This document shows, piece after piece, positions 1 to 6,291 of a stretch of 64,000 nt of DNA. A model generated the notes under the pieces. The model was given only the letters and a program-made list of their open reading frames with translations. It had not been told where the DNA came from and ran no database searches. The DNA is taken from contig JABLXJ010000006.1 of assembly GCA_013178125.1 (NCBI GenBank), positions 92,631-156,630 on the forward strand, written 5' to 3'. Position 1 is the stretch's first letter, and the number at the start of each line of letters is the position of its first letter. This DNA is from Bacillota bacterium (lineage in GTDB: Bacteria; Bacillota; SHA-98; Ch115; JABLXJ01). Made by a program: the position numbers and the translations under genes.

Positions 1-181
1 TTCCGGTATAGGCCTGCGTATTGGCAAACAGGGAAGCTAGTTCGACGATTTGAGCTTTAGTGGTATCGATTGGCGCTCCATACTTTGATGAGCCTTCTAT
101 TCCATGAAAGGCAAAGGAAGTAACCAATCCAAGTATAACAATCGCAGCACCGCTAAGCAATAGAATTATCCTTCTTGACAT
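1..181 (-). CDS. N-terminus of a membrane-anchored protein, cut by window edge
   Basis: Read on the minus strand from the ATG at 179-181, the frame stays open to the window edge (60 codons). It starts MSRR and continues with a hydrophobic stretch to about residue 26, so a signal peptide or single membrane anchor is likely. The last visible part (VELASLFANTQAYTG, about 45-59) faintly resembles the start of small OB-fold modules, but too little is seen to name a family. Its start lies 29 bp inside the end of the upstream ABC ATPase gene. It is therefore probably the next gene of the same operon and translationally coupled to it. The function is unknown. Confidence 0.6.
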   Translation of the reverse strand, partial: MSRRIILLLSGAAIVILGLVTSFAFHGIEGSSKYGAPIDTTKAQIVELASLFANTQAYTG

Positions 182-836
182 CTGCAATCACCCTTCCGTC
201 CCGAATGGAAACTATTCGCGGTAACGACGCCGCCAACTCCGAATTGTGGGTGACCACAACGATGGTGGTACCAGATCGGTTAATCTCGTGTAGCAGGTTA
301 AATATATCTTCAGCAGCACGACTATCCAGATTGCCGGTCGGTTCATCAGCCAGGAGGATGGAGGGGCTTTTGGCGAGAGCTCTGGCCACTGCCACCCGCT
401 GAATCTCGCCACCGCTCATCTGCGACGGCAGGTGTAGCAGGCGGTTGCCCAGCCCAACGCGAGATAATAGCTCGGTAGCCCTTTGACGTGCGGCAGAGAC
501 ACCGGCAAAGTACATGGGCAGCATGACGTTTTGTAACGCCGTCATAGTAGGAATCAATAGAAATTGTTGAAAGATAAAACCAATGGTGTTCCGGCGGAGG
601 GTCTCCATCTCCTTCGCGCCGAGCTTCCCGATAGGCCGGCCTGCAATGGAGATATGGCCGCTTGTCGGCTGATCCAATAACCCAACAATATTCATCAGAG
701 TTGATTTCCCCGAGCCGGAAGGGCCGACCACTGCCAGAAACTCGCCTGCCTCGACCTGCAGTGAGACGTCAGCCAGTGCGTGGACTTCCTCTTGGCCTCG
801 ACGATATGTCTTATTGAGATTCTCGATATATATCAT
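153..836 (-). CDS. ABC transporter ATP-binding protein, MacB/LolD type
   Basis: This is the ATPase subunit of an ABC exporter or lipoprotein-release type system and acts on the inner face of the membrane. All motifs are intact in 227 residues: Walker A GPSGSGKST (about 38-46), Q-loop FIFQQF (about 88-92), signature MSGGE (140-144), Walker B ILLADEP (160-166) and the switch His in VVTHN (about 197). The LolD/MacB look comes from the ADVSLQVEAGEF start and the partner permease. It begins 15 bp after the permease stop, with GAGGAGG upstream, so the two are one operon. The substrate cannot be told from sequence; peptides, lipoproteins or drugs are all possible for the family. Confidence 0.9.
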   Translation of the reverse strand: MIYIENLNKTYRRGQEEVHALADVSLQVEAGEFLAVVGPSGSGKSTLMNIVGLLDQPTSGHISIAGRPIGKLGAKEMETLRRNTIGFIFQQFLLIPTMTALQNVMLPMYFAGVSAARQRATELLSRVGLGNRLLHLPSQMSGGEIQRVAVARALAKSPSILLADEPTGNLDSRAAEDIFNLLHEINRSGTTIVVVTHNSELAASLPRIVSIRDGRVIADVKKDNSIA

Positions 837-851
837 TAGTTAGATGCCTCC

Positions 852-2030
852 TCACTCGTTTCTCAAAGCTTCAATAGGGTTGAGTCGAGCCGCATGAAGG
901 GCGGGATATAGGGTTGAGAGGATACCTACACCCACTGGGAACAGCACCGAAATAGCTGCAGCATACCAGGAGAACTGACCGACCGACTGGGTAGGCATTA
1001 TAGAAACAAATTGTTTCAAAATAACATTCCCCATTAGAGTGGTTATGGAGCCAGCACCTGCCCCCAATAGTCCGCCCAAAAGGCACATAGATAGGCCTTC
1101 GAAGAGGAATAGCCTAAAAATCTGCCATCGCGAGGCACCGATGGCTTTCATGAGTCCGATCTCGCGAGTACGCTCGAATACCGCCATTAGCATGGTATTC
1201 ATAGTGCCGAGGCCACCGATGACGAGCGCCACCAACATCACGAGAAACAGCATGTTTTGCCCAGCTCGGACGAGATTTTGGATGGTACCAAGCACTTGAG
1301 CGGCGGTAACGGCCTGGACATCAGGAACCTTTTCTATATTCTCGATAGCGGTCGGCACGCCGGAAATATCCTTAACACGGATGTTGATTGCCACGACACG
1401 GCCCTGTAAGTTCAACAGCTTCTGGGCAGTCTCAAGGGTAGTATATGTGGAGTAGTCGTCCTTGGAGCCGGTAGTCTCCAGAATACCAACAACCTTAAGG
1501 GGTACTGGCTTACCACTAACTGTCACGGTGATGGAATCACCAACCTTCTTATATTCGCCACTTTTGTCGGCGAATACTTTGGCCTCGACACTTCCGAGAA
1601 CAACCTCGCCGTAATGCTGTGGGAATCGCCCCTGTATCTTCCACCAGGACTTGAGTTTGAGTTCCTCGGAGGTGATGCCGATCAACGGGTGCGAGAGCCC
1701 CAGATATTTATAGGCACCGTAGACGTTGGGAGATGCGCTCGCCACGTTAGGGAGATTGTGGATCTGCTCCACGACATTTTCCGGCAAAGTGGCTGGCACT
1801 TGACCGCCGATCATGATGACGGCGAGAGCTTCGTACGGGCACCCCTTGGCCACGGCTACGATTTGTGCGCCCATATTTTCAAGCTCTGCTCGCATGCCTC
1901 GCTCATAACCCTGCTTCAAGGAGATCAGGCTGAATAAGGCTGTAGCGGCGATGGTGATACCGAGGATGGAAAGCAGAGACCGAATCTTGCGTCGCCTGAT
2001 GCCGTCCCAGACGATGGTAAACATATTCAT
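852..2030 (-). CDS. FtsX/MacB-like ABC transporter permease
   Basis: A 392-residue permease with the MacB/FtsX architecture: one N-terminal membrane helix (about 15-38), a large extracytoplasmic domain (about 40-265), then three C-terminal helices (about 265-290, 315-340, 355-380) ending in the typical LHAARLNPIEALRNE tail. The motif RTREIGLMKAIGA before the third helix is the coupling region that contacts the ATPase. A GGGAGG site lies about 10 bases before the ATG. It follows the 122-residue membrane protein by 56 bp and precedes the ATPase by 15 bp. MacB proteins move substrates by long-range conformational coupling from the periplasmic side; no TolC or membrane-fusion partner is visible here, as expected in a monoderm. 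Confidence 0.88.
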   Translation of the reverse strand: MNMFTIVWDGIRRRKIRSLLSILGITIAATALFSLISLKQGYERGMRAELENMGAQIVAVAKGCPYEALAVIMIGGQVPATLPENVVEQIHNLPNVASASPNVYGAYKYLGLSHPLIGITSEELKLKSWWKIQGRFPQHYGEVVLGSVEAKVFADKSGEYKKVGDSITVTVSGKPVPLKVVGILETTGSKDDYSTYTTLETAQKLLNLQGRVVAINIRVKDISGVPTAIENIEKVPDVQAVTAAQVLGTIQNLVRAGQNMLFLVMLVALVIGGLGTMNTMLMAVFERTREIGLMKAIGASRWQIFRLFLFEGLSMCLLGGLLGAGAGSITTLMGNVILKQFVSIMPTQSVGQFSWYAAAISVLFPVGVGILSTLYPALHAARLNPIEALRNE

Positions 2031-2086
2031 TTCGACGTTTCCTCCCTTCAGGAATGGGTACTATTACGGGGCCGCTATCACTAACT

Positions 2087-2455
2087 CTACTCGTAGAACT
2101 GGCCTTGGCCGAAATAGGCAAATGACTTGATGACTTTTCCGCCTTTGATAATATACACTTCCATGTGACAGCCATAGCTTACGACTTCTGCGGTCAGCCC
2201 TGGATCGTTGTCCTTATACTTCGAACGGTAATGTGAGAGGACTTCCTGCTTAATGCTATCATATGGGGCTTTAGTGTTTTGTTGGGCTGAGACTCCGGGA
2301 CTTGCGTTGACTTTAGAGCTTTCTCTCGCGGACCGGGTGGGACTTTGGAGGTCAAAGTACAGCGCTCCTCCGGCTACTACGACTATAAAGGCAAGTATGT
2401 AAACCCGTCTTGGGCGAAGCCATTGAAGCAGCCCGGAATCATTTCTGGTGCTCAT
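2087..2455 (-). CDS. Small membrane-anchored protein of unknown function
   Basis: A 122-residue protein and the first gene of the ABC exporter operon. It has a basic N-terminus and one membrane helix (about 18-35), then a Ser-rich linker (40-62) and a compact extracytoplasmic domain (about 63-122) with the motif GLTAEVVSYGCHMEVYI. The single Cys-His pair there is the only obvious candidate for a metal or redox site. I do not recognise the family. A clear GGAGG site lies eight bases upstream of the ATG, and the operon promoter is about 55 bases further up. Its position first in the operon suggests an accessory or sensing subunit of the transporter, but that is inference. Confidence 0.7.
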   Translation of the reverse strand: MSTRNDSGLLQWLRPRRVYILAFIVVVAGGALYFDLQSPTRSARESSKVNASPGVSAQQNTKAPYDSIKQEVLSHYRSKYKDNDPGLTAEVVSYGCHMEVYIIKGGKVIKSFAYFGQGQFYE

Positions 2456-2517
2456 TTTGCAGCCTCCGTTTCATTTACAAAGGTACCGACGGATTAGATA
2501 GTAGCTTGGCAAAATCA

Positions 2518-2547
2518 ATTCTACTACCGACAATAATACTATGTCAA
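2518..2547 (-). promoter_or_regulatory. Strong sigma-A-type promoter of the ABC exporter operon
   Basis: On the minus strand TTGACA (2542-2547) and TAGAAT (2518-2523) are separated by 18 bp. This is a perfect -35 and a one-mismatch -10, with a predicted start near 2511, about 55 bases before the first gene. The -35 lies between the arms of a perfect palindrome. Confidence 0.75.
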
Positions 2548-2556
2548 GTAGTATTA
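2534..2556. promoter_or_regulatory. Perfect 8-bp inverted repeat over the -35 box (likely operator)
   Basis: TAATACTA (2534-2541) and TAGTATTA (2549-2556) are perfect inverted arms with a 7-bp spacer that contains the -35 hexamer. The core TACTA...TAGTA halves look like those bound by BlaI/CopY-type winged-helix repressors, though with one extra spacer base. A bound dimer would block RNA polymerase. No regulator gene is next to it in the window. Confidence 0.55.
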
Positions 2557-2762
2557 GGCAATATAGTACACTGAGTTTCACTACCTTACCCCAAAAAACT
2601 ATTGGCCCAAATCAAGTAAAACCTTCTTGCCGCGCATAAGGTGCAGGATGGAGAGATGAATAGGGTAGATATACTCCAACATTTGTGGAGTAGACCCCCA
2701 TGCCGCGCTGCGGCGCCACAGGTAATGAAAATGTCCCTGGGAATAACTGGGCAATTTTCAGG

Positions 2763-3241
2763 ATAGGAACGGAGCGCTGCTCCGCCCCATGGCGGCCAGT
2801 TTCTCCGTTCCCCTCCCCAAACCGAACGTGCCAGTTGCTTGGCATTCGGCTCTCCATTGGGCCTCTCAGTCGGCTAACTGAGTCGTGAAGGTGATTCCCC
2901 TGTTATGTTCCAGTAATCCTGCCGAACACGAAACCCAACTGGCGGCCCTTCGCCATGTGGACGGCTTTCCCGTCCTCAGACTACTACGGCCCCTCCGCCC
3001 CCATCTCGCCACTTCAGACGCAGGTTGTCCCAGCCGCCCACGCGGCTGGCGCGATGGGTTCCCTGGTTCACTGCTGCCACGACAATGGATAAGGATGTCA
3101 ACCTATCACCCTTCCGACCTCTTTGGCCGGCCGGCATAGAAGGGAGCAGTTGAATGGACGTACTCCCTTGGTATCGATTATTCATCAAGCGGTACCGGGA
3201 AGCCACACCATGAAGTATGTTTCTTACTATGCGAGACGCAC
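2763..3241 (-). mobile_element. ORF-less (internally deleted) group II intron
   Basis: Minus-strand ribozyme remnant of about 479 bases. The 5' end fits GTGCG (3237-3241). A canonical 34-base domain V lies at 2819-2852, a domain VI-like stem (GGAACGGAG pairing with CTCCGTTCC, 2803-2811 with 2766-2774) follows, and a 3' end in AT falls near 2763. The part around 2980 (GTAGTAGTC...GGGAAAGCCGTCC on the minus strand) resembles the segment just before the reverse-transcriptase ORF in bacterial group II introns. Here it runs almost directly into the region before domain V, so the ORF is missing. Both ends are inferred from consensus, and the 5' end overlaps a small inverted repeat (3233-3258). Splicing would need a maturase supplied from elsewhere. 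Confidence 0.7.
2819..2852 (-). ncRNA. Group II intron domain V
   Basis: Minus-strand 34-mer starting GAGCCGAATGCCA and ending TGGCACGTTCGGTTT. It has the AGC catalytic triad, a lower stem, a CG bulge, an upper stem TGCCA/TGGCA and a GCAA tetraloop. The closing pair of the loop is an A-C mismatch, which may mark decay. Confidence 0.75.
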
Positions 3242-3308
3242 CAGTACACCTGCGTCTCCGAAATGGTTATCGCTGGGTAGGTAATAGGAGGATGGGAATT
3301 GATATATA

Positions 3309-3336
3309 GAGGCCCGGTATGTGCCGGACCTCTTTT
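3309..3336 (+). terminator. Hairpin plus T-run, possible intrinsic terminator
   Basis: GAGGCCCGG and CCGGACCTC pair with one mismatch around a TATGTG loop and are followed by TTTT on the plus strand. No plus-strand gene lies just upstream, so it may be a leftover of the mobile region. Confidence 0.4.
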
Positions 3337-3411
3337 CATGTTTTGCTGTCATTTTGCTGTCAAACTGCGTTTTGTGATAGCCTCTTGAACCCTCAACCCC
3401 TTGAAAATACT

Positions 3412-3485
3412 TGGCTGGGGAGGAAGGATTCGAACCCTCGCACTCAGATCCAGAGTCTGATGTCCTACCACTAGACGACTCCCCA
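3412..3485 (-). tRNA. tRNA-Gln (anticodon CTG)
   Basis: Full cloverleaf on the minus strand: acceptor TGGGGAG/CTCCCCA, D-arm TCTAGTGGTAGGA, anticodon stem TCAGA/TCTGA with loop CTCTGGA (anticodon CTG), and T-arm GAGGG TTCGAAT CCTTC. The 3' CCA is encoded. An integrase remnant lies 100 bp upstream of its 5' end, as is usual when an element has integrated at or near a tRNA gene. Confidence 0.95.
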
Positions 3486-3585
3486 GCGTTGACTGACCAA
3501 GCAATATTTAATTTTATCATCTAATATGATACTTTGCGCACCTAGAAATGTCAATAGACATACCCAGAAAACTGACTGCCTTTAT

Positions 3586-3915
3586 TTAACTGGTTAATCT
3601 ATCCAAATTTCTTTCCAAAATCAGTAAACGTGCGGAATTTTTCCGCACGTGCCTTCCGCTATCTCTTTTGGCAATCAAATTCCGCATAAGACTGATTGTC
3701 AATAGGAAACCCCCATTACCTTTGCCTTTATTCTTCCGCAAGCTGTTTTCGATTGCTGGCCCTTCCCTAAGATTTAACATCTCTTCAAATGCATCTGCTG
3801 CTTCCCTGTTCATTTCAGTAAAAACATGGGAATAGACATCCCCGGTGACCATAATTGAAGAATGTCCCAATCTCGCGGAAACCGCCTTGATGGCGTAATC
3901 CGTATGGAGAAGCTT
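3586..3915 (-). pseudogene. C-terminal remnant of a tyrosine recombinase/integrase
   Basis: The visible part (SARLGHSSIMVTGDVYSHV) is the end of a phage or ICE-type tyrosine recombinase. It keeps the box II Gly-His and the nucleophilic Tyr of VYSHV, but the catalytic Arg, the HxxR and the whole DNA-binding N-terminus are gone. Homology stops near 3905-3915, where the opposite-strand TnpB remnant begins. The open frame continues to 3987 only by chance. After the Tyr the frame runs on about 75 residues to the stop at 3586. The gene lies 100 bp from tRNA-Gln, which suggests that the lost element used that tRNA as attachment site. It is not functional as it stands. Confidence 0.75.
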
Positions 3916-4215
3916 GAGGGTATCAGGAATAGACGCAAGAGAGACCGCAAGGACCGGGGGCGAAGTCTGCATTCTTGGAGCTTCCACAGGCTCCAGAAGT
4001 TCATAGCCTACAAGGCACAGCTGGCTGGGATAAAGGTAGAATGGGTTGTTCCCTCAAATACCAGCCGCACCTGTCCGGTCTGCGGTACTATTGACAAGGA
4101 TTCCCGTAATGGCATCAGGTTTAAGTGTAAGTCCTGCGGTTATAAAGGCCATGCGGATGTCATTGGAGCGCTGAATATCAGCAGAGCAATTAGCGGTCTG
4201 GCCAGGGCGGCGTAA
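3910..4215 (+). pseudogene. TnpB (IS200/IS605-type) C-terminal remnant
   Basis: About 100 residues are recognisable as the end of TnpB/OrfB, the RNA-guided nuclease carried by IS200/IS605 and IS607 elements. Visible parts are LHSWSFHRLQKFIAYKAQLAGIKVEW, split here as LHSWSFHRLQKF then IAYKAQLAGIKVEW, followed by the zinc ribbon CPVC...CKSC and the last RuvC acidic residue in HADVIGALNI. The N-terminal wedge/REC region and the first two RuvC motifs are missing. The frame stays open upstream to 3862, but that DNA belongs to the integrase remnant. The stop at 4213-4215 is natural. The protein cannot cut DNA, but the RNA-coding right end that follows is still present. Confidence 0.8.
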
Positions 4216-4400
4216 GCCGTCGTCCGAGGGCCGCCGCCCGGTGCAGCAACCGATAGGGAACGCAGCCGGGGTGGGCCACTGACTTGGCCCTTATGGTGCT
4301 GCGATGAGGCCGAAGCAGAAATGCATGGGGCTGAGTAAGCACTAACCAGCCTGAAGCTATACTTCAGGAATCCCCGGAATTTATTCCGGGGAGGATGTCA
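4216..4400 (+). mobile_element. Right end of the TnpB element with omegaRNA-like region
   Basis: The segment after the TnpB stop is non-coding and ends in two hairpins: CCTGAAG-CTATA-CTTCAGG (4351-4369) and CCCCGGAAT-TT-ATTCCGGGG (4372-4391). GAGGATGTCA follows and then AG, so a TCAA cleavage site sits at the end. This matches an IS200/IS605 right end. In TnpB elements the guide RNA scaffold is transcribed from this place and its guide is the flanking DNA. The element is inserted in the end of the 85-codon minus-strand ORF. Confidence 0.65.
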
Positions 4401-4621
4401 AGGAGAAGATCCAAAATCATTTCTAGAATGGCTTCCCGTTTCCCTTCTGCTTTGCCTTGCTGGATTCCCTTTTCTATGATCCTCTGATATCCAACTGATT
4501 TTGTGAGGTCAAGCATATTCTCTGCCTCCCCGATCTGCCAATATTTCGGCCTGGGGAAGCGCCCTCCTTTTGGGTATTCATGCCCGGGCCTCGTAGTGAA
4601 GAAATGGTAAGACCGGCACAC
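4364..4621 (-). pseudogene. Rpn/PD-(D/E)XK-type protein remnant, cut by the IS right end
   Basis: An 85-codon frame. The middle (VGYQRIIEKGIQQGKAEGKR then EAILEMILDLLL) looks like the C-terminal tail of Rpn-type recombination-promoting nucleases, with its Glu/Lys/Gly-rich heptads. The last residues (DILPGINSGDS) are translated from the IS right-end hairpin, so the original C-terminus has been replaced. The nuclease core is absent upstream. It also overlaps the end of the YgiT antitoxin gene. I treat it as a fragment, with the family assignment tentative. Confidence 0.45.
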
Positions 4622-4832
4622 TTATCTGCCTCACTGGCCTGATATTGGACTCCAGCAGGATGTCGATATCCTTAGAGGTCTCTGCAGAAATCAGTTCTTC
4701 CCCGCAATTCCTGCAGACTTGTGCAGGCACTCCTTCAATTACGACCAGGTGGCCTTTGTATCGGAAATCGAGCTGGATCGTTTTCTCTTCTAGGGTTCCT
4801 CCGCATACCGGACAGGTATTTGCATCATTCAT
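4578..4832 (-). CDS. YgiT-type zinc-finger antitoxin
   Basis: An 84-residue protein with an N-terminal zinc ribbon, CPVCGG (7-12) and CRNCGEE (about 40-46), as in MqsA/YgiT antitoxins. It lacks the C-terminal HTH of full-length MqsA. Such short YgiT proteins normally pair with a DUF4258 or BrnT-like toxin, and the gene directly upstream encodes DUF4258. The ATG is one base after the toxin stop, with GGGGGAAAATAAG upstream, so the two are co-translated. The toxin-first order is typical of this family. The C-terminus (VPVLPFLHYEARA) looks natural despite the overlap with the neighbouring remnant. Confidence 0.8.
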   Translation of the reverse strand: MNDANTCPVCGGTLEEKTIQLDFRYKGHLVVIEGVPAQVCRNCGEELISAETSKDIDILLESNIRPVRQISVPVLPFLHYEARA

Positions 4833-4833
4833 C

Positions 4834-5160
4834 TTATTTTCCCCCTTCTTTTCTTCGCCTCGTGCGGTAGCTTATCCATCGCTTTTCATCAGGAAAGTAA
4901 AGGGTTATAATATGGCTTATCGGTGCCAGGCTGCAGACTATGTGAAGCGGCAGACCATCAGGTGTATGACCGAATATGAGACAGCTCGGGAAAGTCTTGT
5001 CGTCAGGATATTCCTCAATGATTTTGCCGTTAATAATGGCGGTTTCCATGTCTTTCGTGGTGATTCCTCGCTCCTTGCACCGGACTGTAGCGTGAGCGGT
5101 AAGGCGGTAACTGCCCCCTTTTATCCTTGCCCGGATTTCGTCAATGTCCAAGAGCCTCAC
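4834..5160 (-). CDS. DUF4258 domain toxin
   Basis: A 108-residue protein of the DUF4258 family, a RelE/BrnT-like fold thought to act as an RNase toxin. Visible family features are YRLTAHATVRCKERGI (about 18-33), the KIIEEYPDD strand (46-54), LIFGHTPDGLPLHIV (61-75) and the final strand ITLYFPDEKRW. It is paired with the YgiT antitoxin one base downstream. The listed start is a GTG; a TTG three codons later (5151) has better spacing from GGGAG. The pair lies between two IS-type right ends in an accessory patch, which suits a horizontally acquired toxin-antitoxin module. Confidence 0.8.
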   Translation of the reverse strand: MRLLDIDEIRARIKGGSYRLTAHATVRCKERGITTKDMETAIINGKIIEEYPDDKTFPSCLIFGHTPDGLPLHIVCSLAPISHIITLYFPDEKRWISYRTRRRKEGGK

Positions 5161-5217
5161 TCCCTGATTTGATTTTACCCCATCTTCTAGATTCTTGCAA
5201 CTTCCAGGCCGTTTGAC

Positions 5218-5458
5218 TTAAATATCATTGATTGAGGCTTCAACGCCCTCTCCCTTCCTGAGCTTCCGATCAAGCTCCAGGCACATGGGCTCAAACACTG
5301 TGTAGAACATGCGCGGTTGAACTTCAGCATTGCTGAAGTGAGGCAGGTATAGTCCGTTCTGCCCCTCGAGCGGGAAACCAACGAGGGTGAACATGCCCTC
5401 CTCTACGTGCACCACCCGTCTTTCCGTTCTTTGTTACGTTAACCCTGAAGCTGGACAT
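5218..5458 (-). pseudogene. Small unknown gene with a one-base frameshift
   Basis: A strong GGAGGAGGAACGCAAG site precedes the ATG at 5456-5458, which reads MSSFRVNVTKNGKT. The frame then shifts by one base at GGG near 5414-5416. In the other frame it continues VVHVEEGMFTLVGFPLEGQN and on to the stop at 5218, for about 79 residues if repaired. The continuous sense across the junction and the good ribosome site indicate one gene broken by a single-base insertion or by a sequence error. I do not recognise the family. It follows two other tiny genes in the same direction. Confidence 0.5.
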
Positions 5459-5608
5459 CTTGCGTTCCTCCTCCGCCCGGCCCGGCCTATAGCCCGGGAC
5501 TTATGGGCAAATGAAATAGAGCCTTTTAACGTCGTGCTCAGGACGAGATACCACATCGTCAGCCACTTGGCAGGCTTACCGCCGTTACGGGTTATGTGGC
5601 CGGGCCTC

Positions 5609-5791
5609 CTATGCTGTCCTGGAAACGCGCCCTGCCATGAGCGCCATCCTGGCCTTCTCAAGCCGGCACTTCTGGCAGGAGCTTGCGCACAGCCCCTTAG
5701 CTGCGCGTCGCTCACATGCTTTAGCGATTTTGGCTGCTGCAGCGAGGGCTTGTCCCGCTTTTAAGTAACCTAATGCCTTGTCTACCCACAT
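5609..5791 (-). CDS. Tiny Ala/Lys-rich protein with Cys cluster, unknown
   Basis: A 60-codon gene starting at the ATG 5789-5791, chosen because AGAAAGGAGGGAAGAGGCA lies just upstream. The frame remains open further up but lacks a ribosome site there and overlaps the membrane protein gene. The product is Ala-rich and helical, with a short Cys group (CASSCQKC, about 38-45) and a basic C-terminus. The Cys spacing could bind a metal. The start lies 17 bp after the stop of the 52-residue membrane protein, so they are probably co-transcribed. The size and setting resemble phage or plasmid accessory genes. No family is recognised. Confidence 0.5.
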   Translation of the reverse strand: MWVDKALGYLKAGQALAAAAKIAKACERRAAKGLCASSCQKCRLEKARMALMAGRVSRTA

Positions 5792-5808
5792 TGCCTCTTC
5801 CCTCCTTT

Positions 5809-5967
5809 CTACACATGTCGCAATGACGAAATGGCTGTCACCAGGCCCAGGAAAATCAAGAGCCCCGTCAGGTTCGACGGGGCTACATCGTTGATTGCCG
5901 AGATCTTGAGCGAGAATAGCGCTCCGATCCCGCATGTTAGACAGATTAAATTGTCAAGATATCGCAT
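5809..5967 (-). CDS. Tiny two-helix membrane protein (holin-like size), unknown
   Basis: A 52-residue frame starting MRYLDNLICLTCGIG at ATG 5965-5967, with AGGAGAAGGAG seven bases upstream. It has two hydrophobic segments (about 6-20 and 34-48) separated by a polar turn with Asn/Asp/Pro, and ends SSLRHV. The strong ribosome site and clean hydrophobic pattern make it likely real despite its length. It heads a cassette of small genes (60-residue protein, then the frameshifted gene). Small double-spanning proteins of this kind occur as phage holins, toxin peptides or stress proteins; nothing here decides between them. Confidence 0.5.
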   Translation of the reverse strand: MRYLDNLICLTCGIGALFSLKISAINDVAPSNLTGLLIFLGLVTAISSLRHV

Positions 5968-6291
5968 ATCGAATCTCCTTCTCCTGTGCCTGCCAAATGG
6001 TCAGGGCTTATGAGGCGACCAACTTGTCCACACCCGGTGGGGGCATGGAACGAGATTGATCGGATCATTTAAGTTGGGATAGTCCCCTCGCAAAATCTCT
6101 CCTTTTCCTTTTTTACAACTTTCCATTATATCCCAAATTCTATTGATCTCCTACAGGAAACCGAGGGCGAAAGCCCCGGAATAAATTCCGGGGAGGATGT
6201 CAATAAAGTCAATTCTGCAAATATCAAGTCAGTAAAAAGGAGGAGGTTGGACGGAGTAGAATAATTAAAGATAGCTCCATTCGAAGGGAGG
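5968..6291. other. Intergenic region in the accessory patch
   Basis: No convincing gene. A 40-codon minus-strand frame starting near 6079 has no good ribosome site. An orphan IS-type hairpin end lies at 6174-6202. The last part is AT-rich and leads into the GGDEF gene. Confidence 0.5.
6174..6202 (+). mobile_element. Orphan IS200/IS605-type right-end hairpin
   Basis: CCCCGGAAT-AA-ATTCCGGGG followed by GAGGATGTCA and AT. It differs from 4372-4400 at only two loop bases and lies in the same orientation, ending in the same TCAA. No transposase is attached. It is either a solo end or a MITE-like relic of the same element. Confidence 0.6.

Noticed and set aside
3233..3258. Inverted repeat GAGACGCA/TGCGTCTC that could be an integron attC or terminator
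   Set aside because: It overlaps the proposed 5' end of the group II intron. No integron integrase or cassette array is nearby, and the arms are too short for attC.
3310..6290. The accessory patch as a new defence system
   Set aside because: It holds a known type of toxin-antitoxin pair, IS and integrase remnants, and unassigned tiny genes. There is no nuclease-helicase or other effector set that would support a novel defence module.
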